Below, piece after piece: positions 28,396-35,454 of a stretch of 64,000 nucleotides of DNA. Position 1 is the first letter of the stretch, and each line of letters starts with the position of its first letter. The notes under the pieces were generated by a model that did no database searches, had not been told where the DNA came from, and saw only the letters and a program-made list of their open reading frames with translations. Source of the stretch: Quatrionicoccus australiensis. Its GTDB lineage: Bacteria; Pseudomonadota; Gammaproteobacteria; Burkholderiales; Rhodocyclaceae. The position numbers were made by a program, and so were the translations under genes. Location of the stretch: assembly GCF_020510425.1 (NCBI RefSeq), contig NZ_JAHBAH010000001.1:3577001-3641000 (forward strand), read 5' to 3'.

Positions 28396-28593
28396 TTACC
28401 CCGCCATATGCCGGACATCCCGTCTGAAATTCAGAAATGCCCGTCGATCGCTAGGTGTGCATGGAACGGTCAATGTGGTTTGTCCGCCGGGCGGGCGCAG
28501 CCGTCCATGTCTACCACCTCGCTGGAACGACCATCCCTGGCGAACCAACTGCTTGACCAGCGCGTTGATTTCTTTGAGCTTGCAATATCTCAT
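28396..28593 (-). CDS. HicA-like small protein coupled to viperin
   Basis: A 65-residue basic protein with the HicA/YcfA pattern: KEINALVKQLVRQGWSF, then GGRHGRLRPP with the candidate catalytic His29, and VPCTPSDRRAFLNFRRDVR. HicA toxins are double-stranded-RNA-binding-fold mRNA interferases normally paired with a HicB antitoxin. No HicB-like gene is nearby. The start ATG overlaps the viperin stop codon by four bases (ATGA at 28593-28590), so the two are almost certainly co-translated. It could be an RNA-binding partner or an effector. The family match is by pattern only. Confidence 0.65.
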   Translation of the reverse strand: MRYCKLKEINALVKQLVRQGWSFQRGGRHGRLRPPGGQTTLTVPCTPSDRRAFLNFRRDVRHMAG

Positions 28594-29504
28594 GCCATGT
28601 ACTCGCTGGCTTCGGCTGTGTACCGGGATATGAATTTTTTGGCCAGCCAGTTGATCTGGCGAAACGCAGCTTCGCCGCCAACGTCGAGGATGGGGGCACT
28701 GTAACGGTAGCCGCCTCCGCTCAGCGAGTTCTGAAAGAAGCGGCCACGCGGGTCGATCATGATGTACGACTCAACCATGTCGCTGTTGTCCTCGGCGCTG
28801 ATGATGTTGCCGAGCAATGTGTGGCGATCAACGAATTCCGCGAATTCGTAGTCGGCAATGGACAGGTCGCTGGTAACGGTCGGCAACATGCGCAGCACCT
28901 TCCATTTGTCCGGCGACAATTGTCGAATCAGCGGGCTCATGTCTTCCGTGAAGTTGAGGGCGTTGACCACGGTGTTGATCTTCAGACGCAGATCGGGATT
29001 CAGTTTTCGACCCAACGCAACAATCTCGCTCAGTTCTTCCTGCAAGAGAACCAGCGAATGCCGATCTGCCCGACCGATTTCGCGGTTGATTGCGGGCAGG
29101 GCAGAATCCAGACTCAGTCCGAGCACTGAAAGTTGTGGTGCCAATTCCGCCATCAAAGGGCGAGTCAGGCGGCTGCCATTGGTAATCAGCGATACGTTGA
29201 AGCCAATAGCCTTGGCTTGCGTGGCAATCCGGACAATCTCCCGGTCGTAGAGCAGCGGCTCGCCGCCTGCGATGCTTAGGCGGAGCGACTGCCATTTCAT
29301 GCCCAGCCGGGCGTGGTTGCGGGGTGTCGGGGCGAAGTGGCGATAAATCTCCGCTAGCAGAGTCGCGCTGCTGGCGGCGTTGTGAATGAGTTCCTTGCCT
29401 GCGCCATCTGCGTGCCATTTTGAATAGCAATAACGACAGGTGTAATTGCAGGCTTCGGTCAGGTGCCAGTTGATAACCAGTTCGCTGGCGGGTTTCACAG
29501 CCAT
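28590..29504 (-). CDS. Prokaryotic viperin (radical SAM nucleotide dehydratase)
   Basis: A 304-residue radical SAM enzyme. The iron-sulfur cluster motif is CNYTCRYC (Cys19, Cys23, Cys26) and SAM contacts include the SIAGGEPLL segment. The rest follows viperin closely: LSLDSALPAINREIGRADR, LKINTVVNALNFTEDM, DKWKVLRM, and the C-terminal MIDPRGRF and APILDVGGEAA. Viperins dehydrate CTP, GTP or UTP to 3'-deoxy-3',4'-didehydro nucleotides that terminate viral RNA synthesis. The start at 29504 overlaps the WG lipoprotein gene by ten bases, and the HicA-like gene overlaps the stop. No nucleotide kinase, a frequent pVip neighbour, is adjacent. Confidence 0.9.
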   Translation of the reverse strand: MAVKPASELVINWHLTEACNYTCRYCYSKWHADGAGKELIHNAASSATLLAEIYRHFAPTPRNHARLGMKWQSLRLSIAGGEPLLYDREIVRIATQAKAIGFNVSLITNGSRLTRPLMAELAPQLSVLGLSLDSALPAINREIGRADRHSLVLLQEELSEIVALGRKLNPDLRLKINTVVNALNFTEDMSPLIRQLSPDKWKVLRMLPTVTSDLSIADYEFAEFVDRHTLLGNIISAEDNSDMVESYIMIDPRGRFFQNSLSGGGYRYSAPILDVGGEAAFRQINWLAKKFISRYTAEASEYMA

Positions 29505-29770
29505 TCTCCATGCCGGTTGATGAAGCCCCATTTGCCGTTTTGACGAACAGCAGCCTTGCCACCCTGAAATTCGCGGGCATCTTCGAATCTTGGCTGGATA
29601 ACCCAGTCCTGCCTTTCATTGATAAATCCCCAGCGTCCTCCTTGGGTCTGAACGGGGGCGAGACCTTCGCTGTAGGAGCGGACGTTGCGGTATTTCGGGC
29701 CGGATGTGCCGCAGGCGCTGAGGGTGAGCAGCGACAGGGAGAGTAGGGCGGCGATGAGTTTTTTGAACAT
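29495..29770 (-). CDS. Small WG-repeat lipoprotein
   Basis: A 91-residue precursor with a lipoprotein signal peptide (lipobox LSAC, Cys20) and two WG repeats (GRWGFINERQDWVIQPRF and GKWGFINRHGEWL). WG repeats are binding modules often seen in longer arrays; with only two, this may be a shortened copy. The gene ends inside the beginning of viperin (ten-base overlap), so translation of viperin may depend on it. An envelope lipoprotein coupled to a cytosolic nucleotide dehydratase is an unusual pairing. Confidence 0.75.
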   Translation of the reverse strand: MFKKLIAALLSLSLLTLSACGTSGPKYRNVRSYSEGLAPVQTQGGRWGFINERQDWVIQPRFEDAREFQGGKAAVRQNGKWGFINRHGEWL

Positions 29771-29801
29771 GAGTTTGGCCTTTCTGGCGACAGTGCTTTG
29801 T

Positions 29802-29827
29802 ACGGGCGCTCCGGGAAGAGCGCCCGT
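29802..29827 (-). repeat. Perfect 10-bp stem hairpin between peptide gene and lipoprotein gene
   Basis: ACGGGCGCTC (29802-29811) pairs with GAGCGCCCGT (29818-29827) around six bases. No T-run follows on the minus strand, so it may be an attenuator or RNA-processing site lowering expression of the lipoprotein-viperin genes relative to the peptide gene. Confidence 0.6.
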
Positions 29828-29839
29828 GGTTAGGGTTGC

Positions 29840-29932
29840 TTACTTCTTGGGAGCTGGCGGGTTGTTGGTGCGATGGTTGCCAGATGGAGCGTTGGGTACC
29901 TTGCTGGGCCAGTTCGGGGTGTTATTGCTCAT
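29840..29932 (-). CDS. 30-residue Asn/Pro-rich peptide
   Basis: A very short gene with a strong ribosome site (AGGAG, seven bases before the ATG at 29932) encoding a 30-residue peptide that begins MSNNTPNWPSKVPNAPSG and ends PPAPKK. It is hydrophilic, rich in Asn and Pro, with no signal peptide. It is the first gene of the leftward unit containing the lipoprotein, viperin and HicA-like genes. The excellent ribosome site argues that it is translated. It might be a leader peptide, a small regulator, or a substrate of the radical SAM enzyme, although viperins act on nucleotides. Confidence 0.6.
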   Translation of the reverse strand: MSNNTPNWPSKVPNAPSGNHRTNNPPAPKK

Positions 29933-30054
29933 GGTGTTTCTCCTGATGAATTCCCTCGTACAATCCGCCGGGGCTTGAGGGAAGGCCGGGGTGGAATCGG
30001 AGGCGACTTGCCTGCGATGGATGGCATTGTCGAAATTGCGGCGGAGAAAGACAC

Positions 30055-30122
30055 GGAAAGATCGCGAACACACCTTTTTAACGGCTGGTCAGACAAAAAG
30101 TGGGTGTGTTCGCGATCTTTCC
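30055..30122. repeat. Perfect 20-bp inverted repeat in divergent intergenic region
   Basis: GGAAAGATCGCGAACACACC (30055-30074) is matched by its exact complement at 30103-30122, with a 28-base loop containing T5 and A5 runs that can also pair. It lies between the leftward peptide/viperin unit and the rightward ankyrin gene, about 60 bases before the latter's start. It could be an operator for a regulator of both, a convergent terminator, or a small mobile repeat. Confidence 0.7.
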
Positions 30123-30182
30123 TTGAGGGACTGATAAGCTGTTTGGTTAAATCTGATCGTCATCAATCACGCGAAGAAAATC

Positions 30183-32924
30183 ATGGCTCATCTGCCGACT
30201 TTTGAAGAAATGCTGAATGAAGTTCACACTCGTCTTGGCTTGAAAGCATTACCCAATAAATTGAGATTTACTGGCTACGAAATGGAAGTGGACGGTCATG
30301 TCAACCGGATTCAGTCGCTCTTGCAGCAAATTTTCGACGCCTTGGAACTCGATGAGAGTGCTCGTCGGGATGCATTGCGAGTAGTCGAGAAACTGGGCGG
30401 CATTCTGAAAGCCATTGAGCTAAAGACATGGACAGGCAACGCTAGTCAGCAGCAGGTGCTGTGGCACACGCTGGCGTGTATCCATGTGCCGGTTTGGGCG
30501 CGGAATATTGCGTTCTGGTCGCAGGCCAATACAGAGCATGATTTACCGCCCATTGACGCAGGCATGCCCGGTGGGGAGTTCTGGTTCTTGCCGAGCGGCG
30601 ATCCAGAAACCGGGGAAGTCAAATTGCCGATAACTAAAGTGATCGAGTGGTTGCTTGATTTGCTGGCGGCGCCATCTGTTGACGATCTGAGTATTGCAAT
30701 CGGCAATAAAAATCTGCGCGAAAGGGAAGGAGGGAACGACGCGGCGGTGCGTACCTTGCGTAACTGGTTGGCGGGAGTCGTTCCCAATAATGCTGAAAAA
30801 ATTGAGGAAGTTTTCCCAAACGATGCGTCCTTGTCTTTCGTTGGCGCTCTTGCGTTTGATGAAGCTTGGACAACCGACGAACAGTTCGAAAATGCTCTGA
30901 AATTTGTCGTAGATCACAGGAGGTTGAGTGTCGAGCAGATTTCCGAGCAAATTCCCATGAAGCCGGAACGTTTGTGCCTGATTTTCGATGGCAGCGCGAG
31001 CGACAACGAAAAAGAAACGTTTGTTCGGAATATTGCCATCCGCTACGCCGCTCCTGATATGGCAACCGTGCGCCAACGTTTGCGTGTGGCAAGGCTGGCA
31101 CAGGCGGGGTATCAGGATTTGGTGAAGTACCTCTGTCCAGAGTTGCAGCCAGAGCAAGCACACGATCCCAAGCAAAACAAGGTGCTACAACTGATTAGTC
31201 TTTTTGAGACGATCTACAACAAGAGCATTCAGGCATCTTCGGATCGCCGCGAAACCGAAGCCGAGCAGGATGAATGGTTCGAGGCACAGTTTCCTCCTCT
31301 GTCGTTTTACGACCGCTTGCTGGTAATCCAGCCTTCGCTTGATTGGCCGGCACGAGTAAGTCTTCTTGCGGAACGTTTGACTCGGCATTTCCTGTTACTA
31401 CAGCCGAAGGATGGGCTGGAGGATTTTGTTGCAGCGAAGAAGGAGGAGTGGGTTTCAACACTCAAACCCTGGCTAAAACGCATTCAGTCAGAGCTTGAAG
31501 AGGACAAAAGCCTTGAGATTTTGCGGGAGAAGGTCAGGGCCGGCTCACCAAAGCGCGCCATGCAGGCAATAAACAGCTTTTGGGTATTGAGCCAGTTCGT
31601 ACAGTCGAAGGGACTGACGGACTGGATACGTCAATGTGCCTTGGAACGCATGAAAGAACTGGCCGCTTCACCTCTGGAACAGGGGTCTGTCCGCTTGCTG
31701 GAACTCGGTTTTCTGCTTAACGTGGATCCGCGTTTGCGCCCGAAAGATACCCGCGAGCAAGTTCAGGTATTGCTGGATGCCGCCCAGGCGGATACCAAGG
31801 CTTGGGAGCAATGGAAAGCGCCCTTGCTGCGCTTCCGGGCCAAACATGCTTTGTTCGAGAGTCGTGCGGCCGAGGCCGAAAAAGATTTCAAGGCAGCACT
31901 GGAGGCATGTTCAGAACGGGCTTACGGCGGGTTACGGGGTGAGATCGCCCGAGACGGCTTCGCTACCGCGATAGTGCGTGGAGCCTTTAATCCAAAAAAT
32001 CACGCACCGTATTACCGGAACATGCTGCATTTCATGGAATTCCCCAATGGCGTTCCTTCGTTCGAGGATGCCGCTACAGAATGCGAGGGGTTTTTCGGGA
32101 CAACACTTTATCAACCATATCCGGGTGTTGAACCGTTTGAGGGGCCGGGAAAGGCAAACTTCGTCGCCATCGTGGAGGAAACGTTCGGTTTGATCGAGAC
32201 GGCGAATTGGGATGGGTTGCGCGACTGGATGGCAGGAAATGCGCGCCATTTCCGCGAGGACAACTTGAAGGATGCCCGCCGGAGTAGCGTGTTGATGCAG
32301 TGGCTCAAGCTACTTCATGAATTTGAGAACAAGATGCCGATGATGCGCTCGATGGTGCCTCCTCAGTTATTAGGTGGGTTCGGCAAGGCTGAGGCACACA
32401 TGCAGAACCGCCGGGAGGCCATTCGCCTGTTGCTGGAGGCTTGGCCGGAGCAAGCCCGGATTGCCGATTTCAAGAAACAGACGCCGCTGATGCTGGCAGC
32501 AGATAACGGTAGCGCCGATTTGACCCGCCTTCTTGTTCCACTTTCTGACATCAATGCTCAGGACTACCTCGGAAGAACGGCGCTGCACGCGGCAGTGGCC
32601 GGGCTTTCCAGCCCTTGTCTTGGTGCGGTTCTAGACGCGAACCCCGACGTGCTGAAGGTGAGTGAGGGGGAGGGGAACACCGCTTTGCATACTGCCGTTC
32701 GTTTTGCTTGGTTGATTGGCGTGAGGATGATTGTCGAAGCCTATCCAGGACTGGCTGGGCATAAAAATGCTGAAGGGCTGACGCCGCTGGATATGGCACG
32801 GGGCATCCTTGAAAATTACGAGGATTGGCTCGGCTACATGCGGGAGCAGAAGAAGCGCCAAATGGGAACTAAGGAAGAACTCCAGGAAATAGTTGCCTTG
32901 CTTGATATGCAGACGATTCACTGA
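30183..32924 (+). CDS. Large protein with C-terminal ankyrin repeats, function unknown
   Basis: A 913-residue cytosolic protein. Residues 1-750 are mostly helical and match no family I recognise; they include a TPR-like helical stretch (about 560-640). The C-terminus (about 755-880) holds three or four ankyrin repeats: KKQTPLMLAADNGSADLTRLL, YLGRTALHAAVAG, GEGNTALHTAVRFA and AEGLTPLDMARG. The base composition is AT-richer than the core genes around it, in line with the viperin block. It is divergent from that block across the 20-bp inverted repeat and is followed by a bidirectional terminator, so it is a single-gene unit. Large proteins with ankyrin tails occur in several phage-defence contexts, but no enzymatic motif is visible here. 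Confidence 0.75.
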   Translation: MAHLPTFEEMLNEVHTRLGLKALPNKLRFTGYEMEVDGHVNRIQSLLQQIFDALELDESARRDALRVVEKLGGILKAIELKTWTGNASQQQVLWHTLACIHVPVWARNIAFWSQANTEHDLPPIDAGMPGGEFWFLPSGDPETGEVKLPITKVIEWLLDLLAAPSVDDLSIAIGNKNLREREGGNDAAVRTLRNWLAGVVPNNAEKIEEVFPNDASLSFVGALAFDEAWTTDEQFENALKFVVDHRRLSVEQISEQIPMKPERLCLIFDGSASDNEKETFVRNIAIRYAAPDMATVRQRLRVARLAQAGYQDLVKYLCPELQPEQAHDPKQNKVLQLISLFETIYNKSIQASSDRRETEAEQDEWFEAQFPPLSFYDRLLVIQPSLDWPARVSLLAERLTRHFLLLQPKDGLEDFVAAKKEEWVSTLKPWLKRIQSELEEDKSLEILREKVRAGSPKRAMQAINSFWVLSQFVQSKGLTDWIRQCALERMKELAASPLEQGSVRLLELGFLLNVDPRLRPKDTREQVQVLLDAAQADTKAWEQWKAPLLRFRAKHALFESRAAEAEKDFKAALEACSERAYGGLRGEIARDGFATAIVRGAFNPKNHAPYYRNMLHFMEFPNGVPSFEDAATECEGFFGTTLYQPYPGVEPFEGPGKANFVAIVEETFGLIETANWDGLRDWMAGNARHFREDNLKDARRSSVLMQWLKLLHEFENKMPMMRSMVPPQLLGGFGKAEAHMQNRREAIRLLLEAWPEQARIADFKKQTPLMLAADNGSADLTRLLVPLSDINAQDYLGRTALHAAVAGLSSPCLGAVLDANPDVLKVSEGEGNTALHTAVRFAWLIGVRMIVEAYPGLAGHKNAEGLTPLDMARGILENYEDWLGYMREQKKRQMGTKEELQEIVALLDMQTIH

Positions 32925-32941
32925 AATTCGGCTATGGAACG

Positions 32942-32969
32942 AAAACGCCTCCATCACGGAGGCGTTTTT
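32942..32969. terminator. Bidirectional terminator between the ankyrin gene and cysN
   Basis: ACGCCTCC (32945-32952) pairs with GGAGGCGT (32958-32965), flanked by A residues on the left and T residues on the right. It serves the two convergent genes. Confidence 0.8.
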
Positions 32970-32991
32970 GCTTGTTTTGCGCAGTCGACCG

Positions 32992-34266
32992 TTACAGGAT
33001 CATCCCGGCGCCAACTGTGTTGTTGTTGCTTTCATCGATGATGATGAAAGCGCCGGTGCCGCGGTTTTCCAGGTAGGGATCGGCAAACAGCGGCTGGGCC
33101 AGCTTGAATGTGACTTGCGCGATGTCGTTCATCGCCAGCTTTTCGGCCGGGACTTTTTCCAGGGTGTTCACGTCCAGGCGATGGTCGATGGCGGCGAGCT
33201 TGGCCTTGCTGTCGCGCGTCGTGTGGCGGATCAGGTAGGTGCGGGCACGGTCCATCGGCGCTTCGGCCATCCAGCAGACGGTGGCTTCGATCTGCTTGAC
33301 GGCGGCCGGCACTTCGTTTGACTTGACGATCATGTCGCCGCGCGAGGTGTCGATTTCATCGGCGAGCAGCAGCGTGATCGATTGCTCGGTGAAGGCTTCG
33401 CCGATATCGATGCCACCCAGTTGCACGGCCTTGACGGTCGACTCGCGGCCGGAAGGCAAAACGGTGACGGCATCGCCGACCTTGATCGAACCGGCTTCGA
33501 CGCGGCCCATGAAGCCACGGTAGTCGTGCAGTTCCGGGTTGGCGGAATCCTGCGGGCGGCAGACGTACTGGACCGGGAAGCGGAACTTCTCGGTGTGCTC
33601 GGTATGCGCGGCCGGGGCGGCTTCGAGCATTTCGAGCAGGGTCGGGCCTTCGTACCAGTTCAGGTTGTCGCCACGGTCCACGATCATGTCGCCGTTCAAG
33701 GCGGAAAGCGGAATGAAGCGGATGTCTTCGATGCCGACCTTGGCGGCGAATTCAAGATAGTCGGCCTTGATCTTTTCGTAGGTTTCCTGCGAATAGTCGG
33801 CGAGGTCCATCTTGTTGATGGCGACGATCAGGTGCGGGATGCCGACCAGCGAAGCCAGCTTGGAATGACGGCGGGTCTGGGTCAGCATGCCTTTGCGCGC
33901 ATCGATCAGGATGATGGCGAGGTTGGCCGTGGAGGCGGCGGTCACCATGTTGCGGGTGTACTGCTCGTGGCCCGGTGCGTCGGCGATGATGTACTTGCGC
34001 GTGCCGGTCGAGAAATAGCGGTAGGCAACGTCGATGGTGATGCCCTGTTCGCGTTCGGCTTGCAGGCCGTCGGTGAGCAGCGACAGGTCGACGGCGCCGA
34101 GGCCGCGTTTTTCCGAGGTCTTGGCGATGGCCGACAGGGTGTCGGCGAGAATGGTTTTGGTGTCGTACAGCAGGCGACCGATCAGGGTGCTCTTGCCGTC
34201 ATCGACGCTGCCGCAGGTCAAAAAGCGCAGCAGGCCGTGATCTTCGATTTTGTCTTGTGTGGTCAT
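32992..34266 (-). CDS. cysN: Sulfate adenylyltransferase large (GTPase) subunit CysN
   Basis: A 424-residue EF-Tu-like GTPase that drives ATP-sulfurylase: with CysD it converts sulfate and ATP to APS. G-motifs are visible: GSVDDGKST (P-loop), DAPGH (G3) and NKMD (G4), followed by two beta-barrel domains. There is no fused APS kinase (CysC), in keeping with the APS-type CysH at 49791-50510. The ATG at 34266 is chosen (MTTQDKIEDHGLLRF). It lies 86 bases downstream of cysD; that gap contains heptamer repeats. Confidence 0.95.
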   Translation of the reverse strand: MTTQDKIEDHGLLRFLTCGSVDDGKSTLIGRLLYDTKTILADTLSAIAKTSEKRGLGAVDLSLLTDGLQAEREQGITIDVAYRYFSTGTRKYIIADAPGHEQYTRNMVTAASTANLAIILIDARKGMLTQTRRHSKLASLVGIPHLIVAINKMDLADYSQETYEKIKADYLEFAAKVGIEDIRFIPLSALNGDMIVDRGDNLNWYEGPTLLEMLEAAPAAHTEHTEKFRFPVQYVCRPQDSANPELHDYRGFMGRVEAGSIKVGDAVTVLPSGRESTVKAVQLGGIDIGEAFTEQSITLLLADEIDTSRGDMIVKSNEVPAAVKQIEATVCWMAEAPMDRARTYLIRHTTRDSKAKLAAIDHRLDVNTLEKVPAEKLAMNDIAQVTFKLAQPLFADPYLENRGTGAFIIIDESNNNTVGAGMIL

Positions 34267-34278
34267 GTTTTTTTCCGT

Positions 34279-34355
34279 AAGGATCAAGGATTCAGGATCG
34301 AGGATCGAGTGGGCCGCGGTTTTGCTGGGTCCTCGATCCTAATAACTCGATCCTA
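34279..34355 (-). repeat. Heptamer-repeat leader in front of cysN
   Basis: Read on the minus strand, the sequence before the cysN start holds AGGATCGAG units (overlapping the cysD stop codon), a GC-rich loop, then the array CTCGATC, CTCGATC, CTGAATC, CTTGATC. The two sets are inverted relative to each other and can pair. The array ends 12 bases before the cysN ATG. The same arrangement precedes cysB (53566-53670). Confidence 0.7.
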
Positions 34356-35291
34356 GAAGTACCCTTCTTTCTTGCGTTGTTCCATGGAGGCGTCGCTGGT
34401 CTGGTCGTCCAGACGCGTTGCGCCGCGCTCGGTGATGGTGGTGGTGGCGGTTTCGAGCACGATCTTGCTGACGTTGTCGGCATCCGACTCGACCGGTGCG
34501 GTGCAGGAGATGTCGCCAACGGTGCGGAAGCGCACCAGCAGGTCGATGACCTCTTCACCGGCCTTGACCGGGTTGGCGAGTTCACCGGAAACGAGCGGCA
34601 CATTGACCGGCACGATGGACCCCTGGCGCATGACGACCGGGCGGGTATGGGCAAAATAGATCGACGGCAGTTCCAGGCCTTCGCGTTCGATGTATTGCCA
34701 GACGTCCATTTCCGTCCAGTTCGAGATCGGGAAGGCGCGAATGTTCTCGCCCTTGTGGCTGCGGGCGTTGTACAGGCTCCACAGTTCCGGGCGCTGGTTC
34801 TTCGGGTCCCACTGGCCGAATTCGTCGCGGAAGCTGAAGATGCGTTCCTTGGCGCGGGCCTTTTCCTCGTCGCGACGGGCGCCGCCGATGCAGGCGTCGA
34901 AGCCGAACTCCTCGATGGCTTCGAGCAAGGTCACCGACTGGTGCTTGTTGCGCGATTCGCCTTCATGCTTCAACACGACCGTACCGCGCGCCATGGAATC
35001 TTCGACCGAGCGCACGATCAGGCGCTCGCCCAGTTCGGCGGCACGCTGGTCGCGGAAGGCGATGACTTCCTTGTAGTTGTGGCCGGTGTCGATGTGCAGC
35101 AGCGGGAAGGGGAACTTGCCGGGGCGGAAGGCCTTTTCGGCGAGACGCAGCAGGCACAGCGAGTCTTTGCCGCCGGAGAAGAGCAGCACCGGGTTGGAGC
35201 ACTGGCCGGCCACTTCGCGCATGATGTGGATGGCTTCGGCTTCGAGCCAGTCGAGATGGCTGAGCGTGGAGGAGGTGGAGCGTTGGGTCAT
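34353..35291 (-). CDS. cysD: Sulfate adenylyltransferase small subunit CysD
   Basis: A 312-residue PP-loop ATP pyrophosphatase: LLFSGGKDSLCLLRLAEKAF carries the nucleotide-binding SGGKDS motif. With CysN it forms APS, the first step of sulfate assimilation. The family-typical RRDEEKARAKERIFSFRD and the long C-terminus are intact and of normal length. It is first in the cysD-cysN pair, which is placed 14 kb from the rest of the pathway. Confidence 0.95.
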   Translation of the reverse strand: MTQRSTSSTLSHLDWLEAEAIHIMREVAGQCSNPVLLFSGGKDSLCLLRLAEKAFRPGKFPFPLLHIDTGHNYKEVIAFRDQRAAELGERLIVRSVEDSMARGTVVLKHEGESRNKHQSVTLLEAIEEFGFDACIGGARRDEEKARAKERIFSFRDEFGQWDPKNQRPELWSLYNARSHKGENIRAFPISNWTEMDVWQYIEREGLELPSIYFAHTRPVVMRQGSIVPVNVPLVSGELANPVKAGEEVIDLLVRFRTVGDISCTAPVESDADNVSKIVLETATTTITERGATRLDDQTSDASMEQRKKEGYF

Positions 35292-35454
35292 TGCTGGGTA
35301 ATCCGCAGGGATTGTCGAATGGGCGCCATTGTAGCAAGGCCTTAATATTCAATTAAGAACATGTGAGCATCTGTTTATCGTGATTTGATATAAAGGCGCG
35401 TGTTTCGGCGCAGGCGCAGCGGTCAACCCCGAATTTTGGGCAAAAACCGCGGTT

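Noticed and set aside
28355..28704. Rightward open frames after the phytochrome gene
   Set aside because: They are antisense to the HicA-like and viperin genes and show no domain.
30055..30122. Ordinary rho-independent terminator
   Set aside because: The loop is 28 bases and no T-run follows either arm, so it was listed as an inverted repeat instead.
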